DNA of 64,000 bases from the NCBI RefSeq assembly GCF_000293885.2, contig NZ_CP010945.1, positions 4,608,001-4,672,000 of the forward strand. The letters are read 5' to 3'. The stretch comes from Pseudomonas fluorescens NCIMB 11764. GTDB lineage: Bacteria > Pseudomonadota > Gammaproteobacteria > Pseudomonadales > Pseudomonadaceae. The notes beneath the pieces were generated by a model. That model ran no database searches and was not told the DNA's origin. It was given only the letters and a program-made list of their open reading frames with translations. Shown in pieces: positions 47,907 to 57,332 of this stretch (position 1 is the first letter of the stretch; the number at the start of each line of letters is the position of its first letter). The translations under genes were made by a program, and so were the position numbers.

Positions 47907-47935
47907 ATGGCGTCATGGCGTCATGGCGTCATGGC
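47907..47935. repeat. 8-bp tandem repeat in the 47708-48151 intergenic stretch
   Basis: ATGGCGTC is repeated three times plus ATGGC. The 444-nt gap that holds it is locally AT-rich (about 47761-47850) and contains no gene I can support. It divides the sialidase-cluster promoter from the kinase-like gene. Confidence 0.75.
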
Positions 47936-48151
47936 AAAGGTGTCCCCTCTGCGGCCGAAGGTCAGGAATGTGCTCGATGAGCCGATCAAGCTTGAGCATT
48001 GGCAGTTTTGAGACCCGTTAGCCAGAAACCAAGTTAGAGTGTTCATCAAAGTCCGTTCATAAGGTCCCTCCACTCGATTCGCGTAGTCGCGCCAAGCGCT
48101 TCCAGCGAACGAACCGGGCAAAAAAACCGAATCTCAATCATTATGTGAAGA

Positions 48152-48814
48152 ATGAATCGTCCGCTGTTTGTTTCTCTAGATGGGCCCAAGGGAGCCGGCA
48201 AAACCACACTGTTGGAAGCCGTGACGAAAGTACTGAGGGCCGACAACAAAAAGGTGATCCGACTTTGCGAGAAAAAAAGCGATCCCTATAGGGGGGAAAC
48301 AATGACCCTCGTTAACAAGCTCGTCAGAAATCCCACTCGGGATCTGGAGTTGAGGGTTTGTGAGCGCTTTGCGGATAGCCGTACCTGGATTTCCCGGCAC
48401 GTGCTGACTAAACAGCCACCAGACAGCATCATCCTGATTGATCGGTGGTACCCGTCAGATGCGGCGTTTCGCCGGTTAGTCCCGTTTGCAGAAATTCTAC
48501 AGTTGAACATTGACCGAAACGTGCGAGTGCCAGACCTGCATGTCGGGGTTGTCACCACTCCTGACATTTCGTGGGCGAGGGCGGCGGCACGAGGGCGCGG
48601 GCTGGGCAGTACCGTGATTCATAAGCTGGAAGAACATGTCGCTTGTACAGAGGCGTTCGAGCGAGCAATTGCCGACCACGGCTGGGTGTTGTGTCGTAAT
48701 GAAGGATCGATCGAAGACGCAACGATGCAGGTGGTTTCCGAGATCTATAAAGTCCTTCGTCGCAGGGATTGCCCAAGTGATACATCCATCGAGTTGTCGC
48801 GTGACCCTTTCTGA
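48152..48814 (+). CDS. Thymidylate-kinase-like P-loop protein
   Basis: This 220-residue protein resembles thymidylate kinase. A P-loop GPKGAGKTT sits at residues 11-19, an ERFADSR segment near 71-77 corresponds to the base/LID-side helix of Tmk, DRWYPSD at 97-103 resembles the DR(Y/H)xxS motif, and VPDLHVGVVTTPDISWARAAARGRG matches the PDLxxYLDVxPExxLxRxxxRG stretch before the LID. It differs enough from housekeeping Tmk that a diverged nucleoside-monophosphate kinase or salvage enzyme is more likely. It stands alone between divergent or convergent neighbours, with no obvious partner. Confidence 0.72.
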   Translation: MNRPLFVSLDGPKGAGKTTLLEAVTKVLRADNKKVIRLCEKKSDPYRGETMTLVNKLVRNPTRDLELRVCERFADSRTWISRHVLTKQPPDSIILIDRWYPSDAAFRRLVPFAEILQLNIDRNVRVPDLHVGVVTTPDISWARAAARGRGLGSTVIHKLEEHVACTEAFERAIADHGWVLCRNEGSIEDATMQVVSEIYKVLRRRDCPSDTSIELSRDPF

Positions 48815-48869
48815 AGGATGAGCTCGATTCGCAATGGCCTATGCCGAAGTGGCGCCTGAAGAAATCCGG

Positions 48870-50021
48870 CTAATTGCGAAGCAACCGAGCCGTAGCACTG
48901 ACAAAAACCAGCAGCACACTCACGCAGCCAAGAGCGAATGACAAAGTGCTCAGATGGGCGACCGCCCCGATAAATACGGGTCCTACCAGAATCCCCGCGT
49001 AGCCCATCGAGATGACAGCGGGGATGGCTACCGCCTGTGGCATGCGTTGCTGGCGGCCTACAGCAGTAAAGAGCACAGGGACAATGTTCGAGCATCCGGC
49101 ACCGACCAGCGCGTAGCCAATCAGGGACGCGGCCCAGCCATCGATACCAAGCGATACGAGCATGCCTGCGGCTGCGCAGAGTCCGCCAAGCGCAACGACG
49201 CGCACGCCGCCCAGTTTGCTGACGATGGCATCCCCTGTCAGGCGGCCCACCGTCATGGCAGCCGCGAAGGAGGCATAGCCCAAGCCGGCCATGCTTGGCT
49301 CTAACCCTCGGGTCGAGACAAGGAAAACTGCGCTCCAGTCGAGTATTGCACCTTCAGTGAGGAAGACGATGAAACAGAGCGCCCCTAAAAACAGCACGAT
49401 ACCCCTGGGCACCGCGAACAATGGCCCACCCCGTTCGGTGCCATAAGTCAGAAAAGCAGGCGCTGCCTTGTAGAGCGCTCCCAAAACGGTGGCAACGATG
49501 CAGAGCACAGCAATCAGCGGATGCAGGCCCAAGGTCAGCAGAGCTGTCATCGCCCCGGCGCCCAATATGCCTCCAACGCTGTAAAGGCCATGGAAGCCGG
49601 ACTGAAGTGCCTGCCCGCTGTTTTTCTCGACGATGACGGACTGTATGTTCATGGCGCAATCCAGCATGCCCATGCTGGCCCCGAAAATAACGACAGCGAT
49701 GACCAGGCCAGGCAGCCACGCCACGGTGCTCAACAGCGGAAAAACGGCGCACAAGACAATCGTCGCCCAGATTACGACCGGGCGGCATCCATAGTGTGCA
49801 GTGAGATAGCCCGCGAAGGGCATGGCCACAATGGATCCACCACCCAAGCCAAGCAGCAGCAACCCCAGGCCACCATCGTCCAGGCCCGCACGGGCTTTGA
49901 CCAATGGGACCATAGGCGCCCATGCGGACATGAGTAAGCCCGCGATCAGGAAGGCGATGCGTGTAGACATCCGCTCGCTGTGGTTAGCCGTGGGGACCAA
50001 TACCGGGGATGGCGCATTCAT
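48870..50021 (-). CDS. Major facilitator superfamily transporter
   Basis: This 383-residue protein has about 12 hydrophobic segments and the MFS loop signature near the first half (GYLTAHYGCRPVV). The later SFAAAMTVGRLTGDAIVSKLGG segment repeats it in the second half. It resembles the YbjJ/fucose-permease-like group rather than a classical drug exporter. The substrate is unknown. It lies 96 nt after the GlxA-type regulator on the same strand and so may be part of the 50-56 kb catabolic region. Confidence 0.83.
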   Translation of the reverse strand: MNAPSPVLVPTANHSERMSTRIAFLIAGLLMSAWAPMVPLVKARAGLDDGGLGLLLLGLGGGSIVAMPFAGYLTAHYGCRPVVIWATIVLCAVFPLLSTVAWLPGLVIAVVIFGASMGMLDCAMNIQSVIVEKNSGQALQSGFHGLYSVGGILGAGAMTALLTLGLHPLIAVLCIVATVLGALYKAAPAFLTYGTERGGPLFAVPRGIVLFLGALCFIVFLTEGAILDWSAVFLVSTRGLEPSMAGLGYASFAAAMTVGRLTGDAIVSKLGGVRVVALGGLCAAAGMLVSLGIDGWAASLIGYALVGAGCSNIVPVLFTAVGRQQRMPQAVAIPAVISMGYAGILVGPVFIGAVAHLSTLSFALGCVSVLLVFVSATARLLRN

Positions 50022-50117
50022 AATTCTCGGTATTCCTTATCGATGATGCTAGCCATCGTTTGCTCGGCCTGGACAGTGCGGATTCAGGTTTTTTTGCGGG
50101 CCCGATTTTCGGAAAAC

Positions 50118-51152
50118 CTAGCGCCTGCGCTCATACGTAGCTCTATAGCTGCTTGGCGCCACGCCAAAGAAGTCCCGAAAGCGCATATGGAAGTTGGCGA
50201 AACTACAAAAGCCGGTCGCAATCGCGATATCGGTGATAGGCCGATTGCTCTGCAGAATAAGCTGCCGCGCCCGAGTCAATCTCAGTTCAAGGTAGTAGCG
50301 TGTGGGCGTGGCGCCCACGAAACGGCAGAAACGACGCTCCAGTTGTCGTCGGGAAATATTCACACACTCAGCCAGCTCGTCGATCGATAGCGGTTCTTCG
50401 ATATTCTTTTGCATCAGTTCTAAAGCGAGCTTCAGGGTTTGGGGCAAGGTGGGGTCTGAGTCAACTATGACAGTCGATATCCCGGAGACTTCAGAGGTTT
50501 GATCGCAACTGAGTATTTCCTCGACAGCATGGGTCAGCGACACGCCTTGTTTAGCGGTGATGAGCTCCAGCATCATGCGTAACGAACTGCTGGCGCCGGC
50601 GCACGTGATGCGGTTGCGATCGATGACGTGCGTTCGACGAGAGACCAGCACCTTGGGGAAAACATCCTCCATCATCGCTCGCCCATCGGGATGGAACGCA
50701 CACTCGACGCCGTCCATGAGTTGAGCTTCTGCCAGGAAAAATGCCCCGTTCCACAAACCGCCCATGGTCGCGCCGAGGGAGGCGGCGTTACGCAGCTTGC
50801 GCCGTAATAACGGGTCGCTGATCAGCTTCACTCGCAACCCACCGGCGACGATGAGAACATCGATGCGATCCGATAGTTGTAATAGCTCCAGGTCTGCTGA
50901 AATCGCAATTCCCAGATCGCTCATCACCAGACGGCCCCTGATGCCGACAGTCAACACTTCAAACGCCGGTGTATCGCTGATCAGGTTGGCAGTCACCAGC
51001 GCATCGATAGCGCCGGTAAATGACATCATCGAGAAGTTGTTCATCAGTACGAAAGCTACACGAGTCACCGCCTGCGGCTTTACTGGTTTCTGCGCCGTAC
51101 AGGAGTAGCCCCTGTTCTTGTCTTTGAGCACGCTCTCGAATACGAAGGGCAT
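50118..51152 (-). CDS. GlxA-type AraC-family regulator
   Basis: This 344-residue regulator has an N-terminal DJ-1/PfpI-like domain (about 30-210, FVLMNNFSMMSFTGAIDAL, ...WNGAFFLAEAQLMDG) and a C-terminal AraC domain with LAECVNISRRQLERRFCRFVG and ITDIAIATGFCSFANFHMRFRDFFGVAPSSYR (read in parts). In Pseudomonas this class includes GbdR, CdhR and ArgR, which respond to glycine betaine, carnitine and arginine. That supports a role in controlling the nearby betaine-type genes. AGAGGA precedes the ATG by about 7 nt. It is 48 nt after the MmgE/PrpD gene on the same strand. Confidence 0.87.
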   Translation of the reverse strand: MPFVFESVLKDKNRGYSCTAQKPVKPQAVTRVAFVLMNNFSMMSFTGAIDALVTANLISDTPAFEVLTVGIRGRLVMSDLGIAISADLELLQLSDRIDVLIVAGGLRVKLISDPLLRRKLRNAASLGATMGGLWNGAFFLAEAQLMDGVECAFHPDGRAMMEDVFPKVLVSRRTHVIDRNRITCAGASSSLRMMLELITAKQGVSLTHAVEEILSCDQTSEVSGISTVIVDSDPTLPQTLKLALELMQKNIEEPLSIDELAECVNISRRQLERRFCRFVGATPTRYYLELRLTRARQLILQSNRPITDIAIATGFCSFANFHMRFRDFFGVAPSSYRATYERRR

Positions 51153-51200
51153 AAATCCTCTTTGAAACCTGAACGAATAGCCATGAAACCGTTGTGCAAT

Positions 51201-52550
51201 CTAGGCAGCGGTTTTTGGAGCGGACAACAACAACTCAAAGAATGATTGGCAGTCACCACTGCCGGGCAATGCTTCAACACTGTGCTTGATGGCATTGCTG
51301 AGTGTTGTCCCCAAGCTGTCATCAGCGAGTAAATGGTATTTGGCGATAAGTTCGTCACTCGACATAGGGTTGCCGGGGTCGCCCTTGGCCGTTGCGGTCG
51401 GGCTCGTAAGGCGCGTGCCGTCTTTCAGGGTAACCGTGACGCGGGACAGAATTTCCTCCGGGAACCTGGCGGACAGGTCTGGCGCCTCATGGAGGGTTAT
51501 TTTCTCGCTGATACTCAAGATGTCTGGCGCGTGAATGGAATCCCCGGTGACCTCTTCAGGCCCCAGCTTCCCGCGAACGATCAGGGCAGCCAGGGGGAAC
51601 GCCAGCGCATATTGGGCCTCGTCCGCATTCTTTGGAAAATGCCCCTGCAGGCACACAGACTCGTGGAAAGTTTCCACATCAATGGTCTCGATCAACGCTG
51701 CAGTGATGACCGGGTGTGCTCGCATCAAATCAGTCATGGCCGTGAGCGCCGGTTGCGCCCAGCGACAGACCGGCCACGGTTTGAAATATTGTTCGTCGAT
51801 CTCCCAGCGGGTTCCGATGTCCTGCCAGAAAGTGGAAATTTCCAAAGGTTCAACGGTGGCGGCTGGAGCGCCTGTGACACCTACCTGTGCCATCAATAGT
51901 GCGTTCAGTCCGGCATACGCCCCGGCGCCGTGGGCATCACGCAACATCGTCGGGAAGCTCACCAGGCGCATCATCGGGCACCTCGGGCCGAAGTATTCCG
52001 CGATACCGAGCGCATGACGGAACGTCGTTTCATCAAGCTTCAGCAAGCGGGCGCCAGCACAAACGACCCCGATCCCGGAAAAAGCACCTGAGGCATGATA
52101 TTCAGGGGCGGTGGCCATCAATGCCTGGCCCGCCCGTAACGCGGTCTCGTAACCGATGCACAGTGCGCTGAGAAATTCTTCGCCGCTGATGTCCTTGCCT
52201 TGACTGCGACAGGCGTCGACCAATGCAACGATGGCCGGGACCACGGTCGCACCCGCATGCCCCTTGGAGGTGAAGTGACCTTCATGTGCATCCAGGCTAT
52301 CAACGCAGAAACCGCCCGCATACGCGGCACCCAATGGATGTACGGCTCTGCCGTCGAACCAGAGGCGGCTGGACAGCTTGTTGGCGGAGTAATGGGTGTC
52401 AGCGTAGGTTTTGAGCATCACGCTGGTTTGATTGTTGCGAGCTCCGGCGGCCACACCAATGATGTCGAGCAGGCAGGTTTTAACCAACTCGCGTGTATGC
52501 AGGGGAGCGTCCTTGTAACTGAAGTTCTGGACGAATGAATACAACTGCAT
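51201..52550 (-). CDS. MmgE/PrpD family protein
   Basis: This 449-residue protein belongs to the MmgE/PrpD family, which includes 2-methylcitrate dehydratase, iminodisuccinate epimerase and cis-aconitate decarboxylase. Family marks are LVKTCLLDIIGVAAGARN, the ALCIGYETALRAGQAL segment, SIHAPDILSISEKITL and EILSRVTVTLKDG. The ATG at 52550, with AGGAA about 8 nt upstream, was preferred over 52610. It lies downstream of the ABC transporter with a terminator-like hairpin between them, and upstream of the GlxA-type regulator. An isomerase or dehydratase role in the same catabolic route is inferred. Confidence 0.85.
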   Translation of the reverse strand: MQLYSFVQNFSYKDAPLHTRELVKTCLLDIIGVAAGARNNQTSVMLKTYADTHYSANKLSSRLWFDGRAVHPLGAAYAGGFCVDSLDAHEGHFTSKGHAGATVVPAIVALVDACRSQGKDISGEEFLSALCIGYETALRAGQALMATAPEYHASGAFSGIGVVCAGARLLKLDETTFRHALGIAEYFGPRCPMMRLVSFPTMLRDAHGAGAYAGLNALLMAQVGVTGAPAATVEPLEISTFWQDIGTRWEIDEQYFKPWPVCRWAQPALTAMTDLMRAHPVITAALIETIDVETFHESVCLQGHFPKNADEAQYALAFPLAALIVRGKLGPEEVTGDSIHAPDILSISEKITLHEAPDLSARFPEEILSRVTVTLKDGTRLTSPTATAKGDPGNPMSSDELIAKYHLLADDSLGTTLSNAIKHSVEALPGSGDCQSFFELLLSAPKTAA

Positions 52551-52586
52551 TTCATGATTCCTGAATGATGAACACCGAAACAGATG

Positions 52587-52617
52587 AAAAAGTTGCCCGG
52601 GGGAGGGCAACCTTTTA
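52587..52617 (-). terminator. Intrinsic-terminator-like hairpin between proX-type and MmgE/PrpD genes
   Basis: On the minus strand, AAAAGGTTGCCC-TCCCCC-GGGCAACTTTTT gives a compact GC stem and T-run directly after the binding-protein gene, whose stop is at 52638. Only about 35 nt separate it from the next start at 52550. It probably lowers transcription of the downstream gene. Confidence 0.75.
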
Positions 52618-52637
52618 TGCAGATTTAAATGAAGGGA

Positions 52638-53681
52638 CTAGTTTTTGGCGGTGGCGGTATTCGCCGCAGCGCGTGCGTCTGCCAGCCAGGTGTCATATTT
52701 CGCGCGATGGGCCGCGATCCATTCTTTGGCGTGACGAGTAATGTCGGCTGCACTTTTCTCACCATTGTGCATTTTGAGATTTTGCGCGCTTTCATCGTCG
52801 GTAGTGATCTGCATTTCAGACAGGAACTTCACGGCGGCCGGATTTTTCTCGGCGAACTCTTTATTGATGACCGCTCTGACACTGTCTACTGCGAACCCAA
52901 GGTTTTTACCATCGAAGGTCGTGTTGGTATCGTTTTTGCCACCTGGAAGATCCGTACGCGGCACGGTCAACCACACAACATCTTTACCTTCGACCAGAAC
53001 ACCGGAGATCCACTGAGGTACCCAGGTGTAATAGAGAATCGGCTTACCTTGTTTATAACGAGCGATGGTGTCCGCCATCAATGCGAAATAGGAGCCCTGG
53101 TTATTGGAAACGGTCTTCGTCAAGTCATAGGCTTTCATCTGGTGCGCAATGATGAGCTCACAGCCCCAACCCGGGTTGCAACCCGTGAGGTCGGCTTTAC
53201 CGTCACCATTGGCATCGAACAGTTTGGCAATTTCCGGTTTCTGCAAATCCGCGAGCGAGGTGATGTGGTGCTCATCGGCCGTTTTTTTGTCAATCATGTA
53301 GCCCTGCAACACGCCCGGCATGATAGCGCCGGTTTTCACCATCACCTCATCGCCGCCAGCCTTCTCGTAGAAGGATTTGTGCAGTTCCTCCCACAGATGC
53401 ACGGAGAAATCCGCGTCACCATTGGCAATCGCAACCATCATGGTTGAGTACTCGGTTTCCTTTGGCGTTTCAACGTCGTAACCCAATTCCTTGAGGCCCG
53501 CCATTGCAATTTCTCCGCGAAACCGCTCCTCGGCGATTGACGGAAAGATCGGGGTGATGGAGACCCCTTTTCCGGGCTCCTGCGCCGAGGCGGCCGATGC
53601 GAACACAGGTGATACCGCTAACACTAAAAGCGCCACAGAATGAATGAATTTCTGTTTTATTCCGAAGGTTGTGAAGTTCAT
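52638..53681 (-). CDS. ProX-type quaternary-amine ABC binding protein
   Basis: This 347-residue periplasmic protein has a signal peptide (HSVALLVLAVSPVFASAASA). It matches E. coli ProX closely: DKKTADEHHIT, the FDANGDGKADLTGCNPGWGCE segment and YYTWVPQW. In ProX, three Trp residues build the aromatic box for trimethylammonium groups. Here Trp lies in VHLWEELH, NPGWGCE and YTWVPQW, at matching places, so a betaine-like or choline-like ligand is likely. AAGG precedes the ATG. The permease and ATPase genes follow in reverse order upstream. Confidence 0.9.
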   Translation of the reverse strand: MNFTTFGIKQKFIHSVALLVLAVSPVFASAASAQEPGKGVSITPIFPSIAEERFRGEIAMAGLKELGYDVETPKETEYSTMMVAIANGDADFSVHLWEELHKSFYEKAGGDEVMVKTGAIMPGVLQGYMIDKKTADEHHITSLADLQKPEIAKLFDANGDGKADLTGCNPGWGCELIIAHQMKAYDLTKTVSNNQGSYFALMADTIARYKQGKPILYYTWVPQWISGVLVEGKDVVWLTVPRTDLPGGKNDTNTTFDGKNLGFAVDSVRAVINKEFAEKNPAAVKFLSEMQITTDDESAQNLKMHNGEKSAADITRHAKEWIAAHRAKYDTWLADARAAANTATAKN

Positions 53682-53747
53682 TATCGTCTACCTTGGCTGG
53701 TTAAGAAGTTGGCATTTCTTTTGGTTCACAACGCGCCGCTAAGCGAA

Positions 53748-54713
53748 TTAACTTTCTTTGGGACTCACTTCTATCTTTGTAATGGTGTTCTTTCTCTTCA
53801 GACGGTAAACGACACCCGCAGGACCGGTCTGGTACCAGTGCTCGCCTTTGGTTGCCCTGTTACTGCGTTCGCCCATTGCCTGGGTCAGGCGGTCGAGGAA
53901 AATCGCCAGCAGTACCAGGCCCAGTCCACCGACGGTTGCCAAGCCCATATCAAGGCGGCCAATCCCGCGAAGAACCATCATCCCCAAGCCACCCACCGAA
54001 ATCATTGATGCGATCACCACCATGGAAAGTGACAGCATTAATGCCTGATTCAGACCGGCCATGATCGTCGGTGCAGCCAAAGGCAACTGGACCCGCCTCA
54101 GCATCTGGCGAGGGGTGCATCCGAAAGCCCGGGCCGCCTCAATCTTGTCTTCCGGTACCTGTCGAATTCCCAGATTGGTAAGCCTGACCAGTGGTGCTAC
54201 CGAAAAGATGATCGTGACCAGCACCCCCGGTACGTTGCCTATACCAAACAGCATCACCACGGGTACCAGGTAGACAAATGCAGGCAGTGTTTGCATGGCA
54301 TCGAGTACCGGCCGCAGCAGCATCTCCAGCCGGTCACTCCGGGCACACAGGACACCCAGTGGTATGCCGATAGCTGCACAGAAGAACAGTGAAGTGAGCA
54401 CCAGGGCGAGGGTGACCATGGCGTCACTCCATACGCCGATCACTCCCAAGAGGGTCAGGGTGACGAAACAGAGGATTCCAATCTTTCTCCCTCCTACCTG
54501 CCAGCCCAGGAGCGTCGCAAAAATAATGAATATTGACGGAGGAATAGCCAACAATCCGAACTGAATACCATTAAGTACCTGGTCGATTGGCCATCTTATT
54601 GAACGGAATACTTCGCGAAAATTATGAACCAGATAATTCAGGGCAACTTCTACCCATTGGCCCAAAGGAACATTGATGGATTGAAACGGGTCTAGAAAAC
54701 TGAATTCGTTCAT
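53748..54713 (-). CDS. ProW-type ABC permease
   Basis: This 321-residue membrane protein belongs to the glycine-betaine/choline permease family. Six or so spans are present, with the cytoplasmic EAA-type coupling loop in [29 protein letters not shown] (read in parts). The N-terminus [31 protein letters not shown] is typical of ProW. It lies 66 nt before the binding-protein gene and 47 nt after the ATPase gene on the same strand, forming a ProVWX-like operon. AGGTGATGAC precedes the ATG. Confidence 0.9.
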   Translation of the reverse strand: MNEFSFLDPFQSINVPLGQWVEVALNYLVHNFREVFRSIRWPIDQVLNGIQFGLLAIPPSIFIIFATLLGWQVGGRKIGILCFVTLTLLGVIGVWSDAMVTLALVLTSLFFCAAIGIPLGVLCARSDRLEMLLRPVLDAMQTLPAFVYLVPVVMLFGIGNVPGVLVTIIFSVAPLVRLTNLGIRQVPEDKIEAARAFGCTPRQMLRRVQLPLAAPTIMAGLNQALMLSLSMVVIASMISVGGLGMMVLRGIGRLDMGLATVGGLGLVLLAIFLDRLTQAMGERSNRATKGEHWYQTGPAGVVYRLKRKNTITKIEVSPKES

Positions 54714-54760
54714 GTCATCACCTGAGTATCCGAGCCTGGCAAGCCAGCAAATAGTGACTA

Positions 54761-55798
54761 TTAATGTCGGCTCATTGTTTGAAGCAGCAGGCTCTTGGAG
54801 ATCGTGCCTTTGAACACACCCTGGCGATCCAGCACAGCCACTGGATTAACGGCATCAGCCACAATGTGAAAGACGTCCTGCAGGAGTACATCGTCGCGCA
54901 GCGTTGGCGTGGATTGATCCATGGCGTACGGATGCTCTGCGCAGATCTTGGCAACATCGCCAGCCTTGAGGATCTTCGAGGCATCAAAGCCTTTGAAGAA
55001 AGCTCTGACGTAATCGTTCGCGGGATTGCAAAGCAGCGCTTGCGGGGTACCGATCTGTACAACCTGGCCACCCTCCATGATCGCAATGCGATGGCCGATG
55101 CGAATCGCCTCTTCAATGTCATGGGAGATGAAGATGATGGTGCGATGCTGTTCTGCCTGCAGGCGGATCAGTTCACCCTGCATTTCGTGGCGAATCAACG
55201 GGTCGAGTGCGGAGAAGGCTTCGTCCATCAGCAGGATGGCGGGGTCGTTGGCCAGCGCTCGGGCCAGGCCTACCCGCTGTTGCATACCGCCGGACAGTTG
55301 GTGCGGATAGCTGTAGGCGTGGCCATCGAGCCCCACCTGCTTGAGTGCTTCGAGCGCACGTTTATGCCGCTCACTTTCCTCGACGCCCGAGATTTCCAGG
55401 CCGAAAGCAACGTTGTCGATCACACTCATGTGGGGCATCAGGGCAAACGATTGAAACACCATGCTCATGTCTTTGCGACGAACGCTGAGGAGATCGGCAT
55501 CCGACAGGCCGGTGATTTCCTGGCCGTTGAGATGGATGGTTCCGGAGGTGGGCTCGATCAGTCGATTGAACAACCGGACCATCGTCGACTTCCCGGAACC
55601 GGAAAGCCCCATGATGACGAAAATCTCTCCACGTTTTACGGAGAAACTGGCATCAAAAACGCCAACGACTTGACCTGTTTTGCTGAAAATTTCACTTTTA
55701 TCAGCACCGCGAGCCAGCATCTCCATCGCGAGCTTTGGCTGAGCACCAAAGACTTTGTAAATGTTTTTTACCGAGAGTATCTCGTCACCAAGACTCAT
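54761..55798 (-). CDS. ProV-type ABC ATPase
   Basis: This 345-residue nucleotide-binding subunit is of the ProV/OpuA type. Walker A is GLSGSGKST at 64-72, the signature is [10 protein letters not shown] at 168-177, and Walker B is ILLMDEAF around 188-195. The N-terminal extension [21 protein letters not shown] is characteristic of ProV. The C-terminus has a partial CBS-like region ([30 protein letters not shown]) that in the family senses ionic strength. A strong AGGAGGGG ribosome site precedes the ATG. It is first in the transporter operon. Confidence 0.92.
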   Translation of the reverse strand: MSLGDEILSVKNIYKVFGAQPKLAMEMLARGADKSEIFSKTGQVVGVFDASFSVKRGEIFVIMGLSGSGKSTMVRLFNRLIEPTSGTIHLNGQEITGLSDADLLSVRRKDMSMVFQSFALMPHMSVIDNVAFGLEISGVEESERHKRALEALKQVGLDGHAYSYPHQLSGGMQQRVGLARALANDPAILLMDEAFSALDPLIRHEMQGELIRLQAEQHRTIIFISHDIEEAIRIGHRIAIMEGGQVVQIGTPQALLCNPANDYVRAFFKGFDASKILKAGDVAKICAEHPYAMDQSTPTLRDDVLLQDVFHIVADAVNPVAVLDRQGVFKGTISKSLLLQTMSRH

Positions 55799-56246
55799 AA
55801 CCCCTCCTGCTGCAAATACGACGTAAGATCAAGAATTTGGATATACGTATCTTGATCAGTGAAAACGGTGCTTATGGGGGCAGTCAAGCTGGGAGAAAGG
55901 TTGCGAGTTAGTCATTGTGACCATCCTCTTAATTATGTGATGTTTATTATTCTTGTTTTATCGGTGCTGAATTAATCAGTGCCTTGAGACCCAAGTTATT
56001 ACCTTATAGAGTCAGCGTCTAACAACATTTCTTCCAGCCAATCAATAACGTCATGTTATCAATCATTTAAATATGTCAATTTGCGACTGCGATGATGCTA
56101 GTTGCGAAGGCGACTGCCGCGGGCGCTGTCTTAGCCCCTCTGTTTCGGCTACGCTCCAGCGTAGGCTCTAGATGGAACCTTCTCGCCGAACTCATCGCTC
56201 ACGGCCCTCCAAACGGCCCCGAACCGGATATTCAATACTCTAGGTT
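55799..56246. other. Divergent promoter region, 448 nt, no gene seen
   Basis: The stretch between the leftward ABC operon and the rightward LysR gene is AT-rich (about 55910-56090). It should hold the promoters of both. I find no small gene, RNA or clear operator by eye. Confidence 0.5.
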
Positions 56247-57200
56247 ATGGTTAAGCACATCGATCCAGACATGACGCTGCTGAAAATGCCGTCTCTGAAA
56301 GCAGTGAAGTCATTCGTAGCCGCCGCCAAATATCAGAGCTTTACGCGTGCGGCTGAAGCGCTGTGCGTTACTCAAGCGGCCATCAGCCGTCAGATTCGGG
56401 AGCTTGAGGCGTACCTTGGGGTGGATCTCTTCAAGAGGGTGGGGCGAGCAGTCGAGTTGACGGAAGCCGGGTCCATCTTTTTTGATGCGGCACAGCTATC
56501 TTTCGTCAATATTTCCCAGGCGGCGGAGCGCATTCGTACCAACAATGCGGGCAAGCGTACGTTGACGCTTTGCTGTTCTCCCGCGTTTTCGGCCCTCTGG
56601 CTCGCAGCGAAGTTGCCGGGTTTTTTTACCAGGAACGCAGACATCGACCTCAATCTGGTCACCACTCAAAACTTTTTGTCGATGGAGCCGGGTGTAACTC
56701 CGGACATCTTCATCACCAAAATGGCCAGAATTCAGGATGGCTACCGCAGTTATCCGTTGTTTCACGACGTCATCTACCCGGTGTGCACACCTCGTTACAA
56801 AGAGGAGCACCCTGAGCTGTCCAGCCTGGAAGGATTACGCGACGGGGTTCTGCTCAACCTCAGCCCCTATGGCAGATCCCAGGTAGCGGAGCACGTTGAC
56901 TGGGGCGTCTGGCTGGCTTATCACGATGTTGATATCGAGAAACGCCCCCACGACAGCCCTCATGTTTTCAACGCCAACGACTACAACCTGGTCATCAGCA
57001 TGGTGTTGACCCATCAGGGCGTAGCCCTCGGATGGAATCACCTGGTGGCAACCCTGATCGAAAACGGCACGCTGATTCGGCCGATCGAAGAGGAAGTGGT
57101 TCTTCATGAAAGTCAGCACTACCTGACATTTCGTGAAGACCGGATCAATGACGATGCCTGTTGCCGGCTACGCGACTGGATTCTCGCTCAGTTTTCCTGA
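56247..57200 (+). CDS. LysR-family transcriptional regulator
   Basis: This 317-residue LysR-type regulator has an N-terminal winged helix (KAVKSFVAAAKYQSFTRAAEALCVTQAAISRQIRELEAYLG read in parts) of the GcvA/AmpR-like kind and a C-terminal co-inducer domain. The start is uncertain: 56247, 56271 (MTLLK) or 56286 are all possible, and none has a strong ribosome site; 56271 is nearest the conserved domain. It is divergent from the ABC transporter genes and convergent with the Rieske oxygenase, so it is a good candidate for local control. The inducer is unknown. Confidence 0.85.
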   Translation: MVKHIDPDMTLLKMPSLKAVKSFVAAAKYQSFTRAAEALCVTQAAISRQIRELEAYLGVDLFKRVGRAVELTEAGSIFFDAAQLSFVNISQAAERIRTNNAGKRTLTLCCSPAFSALWLAAKLPGFFTRNADIDLNLVTTQNFLSMEPGVTPDIFITKMARIQDGYRSYPLFHDVIYPVCTPRYKEEHPELSSLEGLRDGVLLNLSPYGRSQVAEHVDWGVWLAYHDVDIEKRPHDSPHVFNANDYNLVISMVLTHQGVALGWNHLVATLIENGTLIRPIEEEVVLHESQHYLTFREDRINDDACCRLRDWILAQFS

Positions 57201-57288
57201 GCTGTCTGGAAGAAAGGAACACGGCCAGCGGCTGAGCAGTCACTGGGGTGGCGGAGAGGAGAGGGGATTGAAGGTGTGAATCAAGATA

Positions 57289-57321
57289 CCGGTGGTGATC
57301 ATTCGTGGTTCTCACCACCGG
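57289..57321. terminator. Hairpin between convergent LysR and Rieske genes
   Basis: CCGGTGGTGA and TCACCACCGG form a perfect 10-bp stem around a 13-nt loop, 12 nt before the Rieske gene stop on the opposite strand. There is no strong T-run; termination is likely from position. Confidence 0.55.
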
Positions 57322-57332
57322 CAGTGCTGCAC

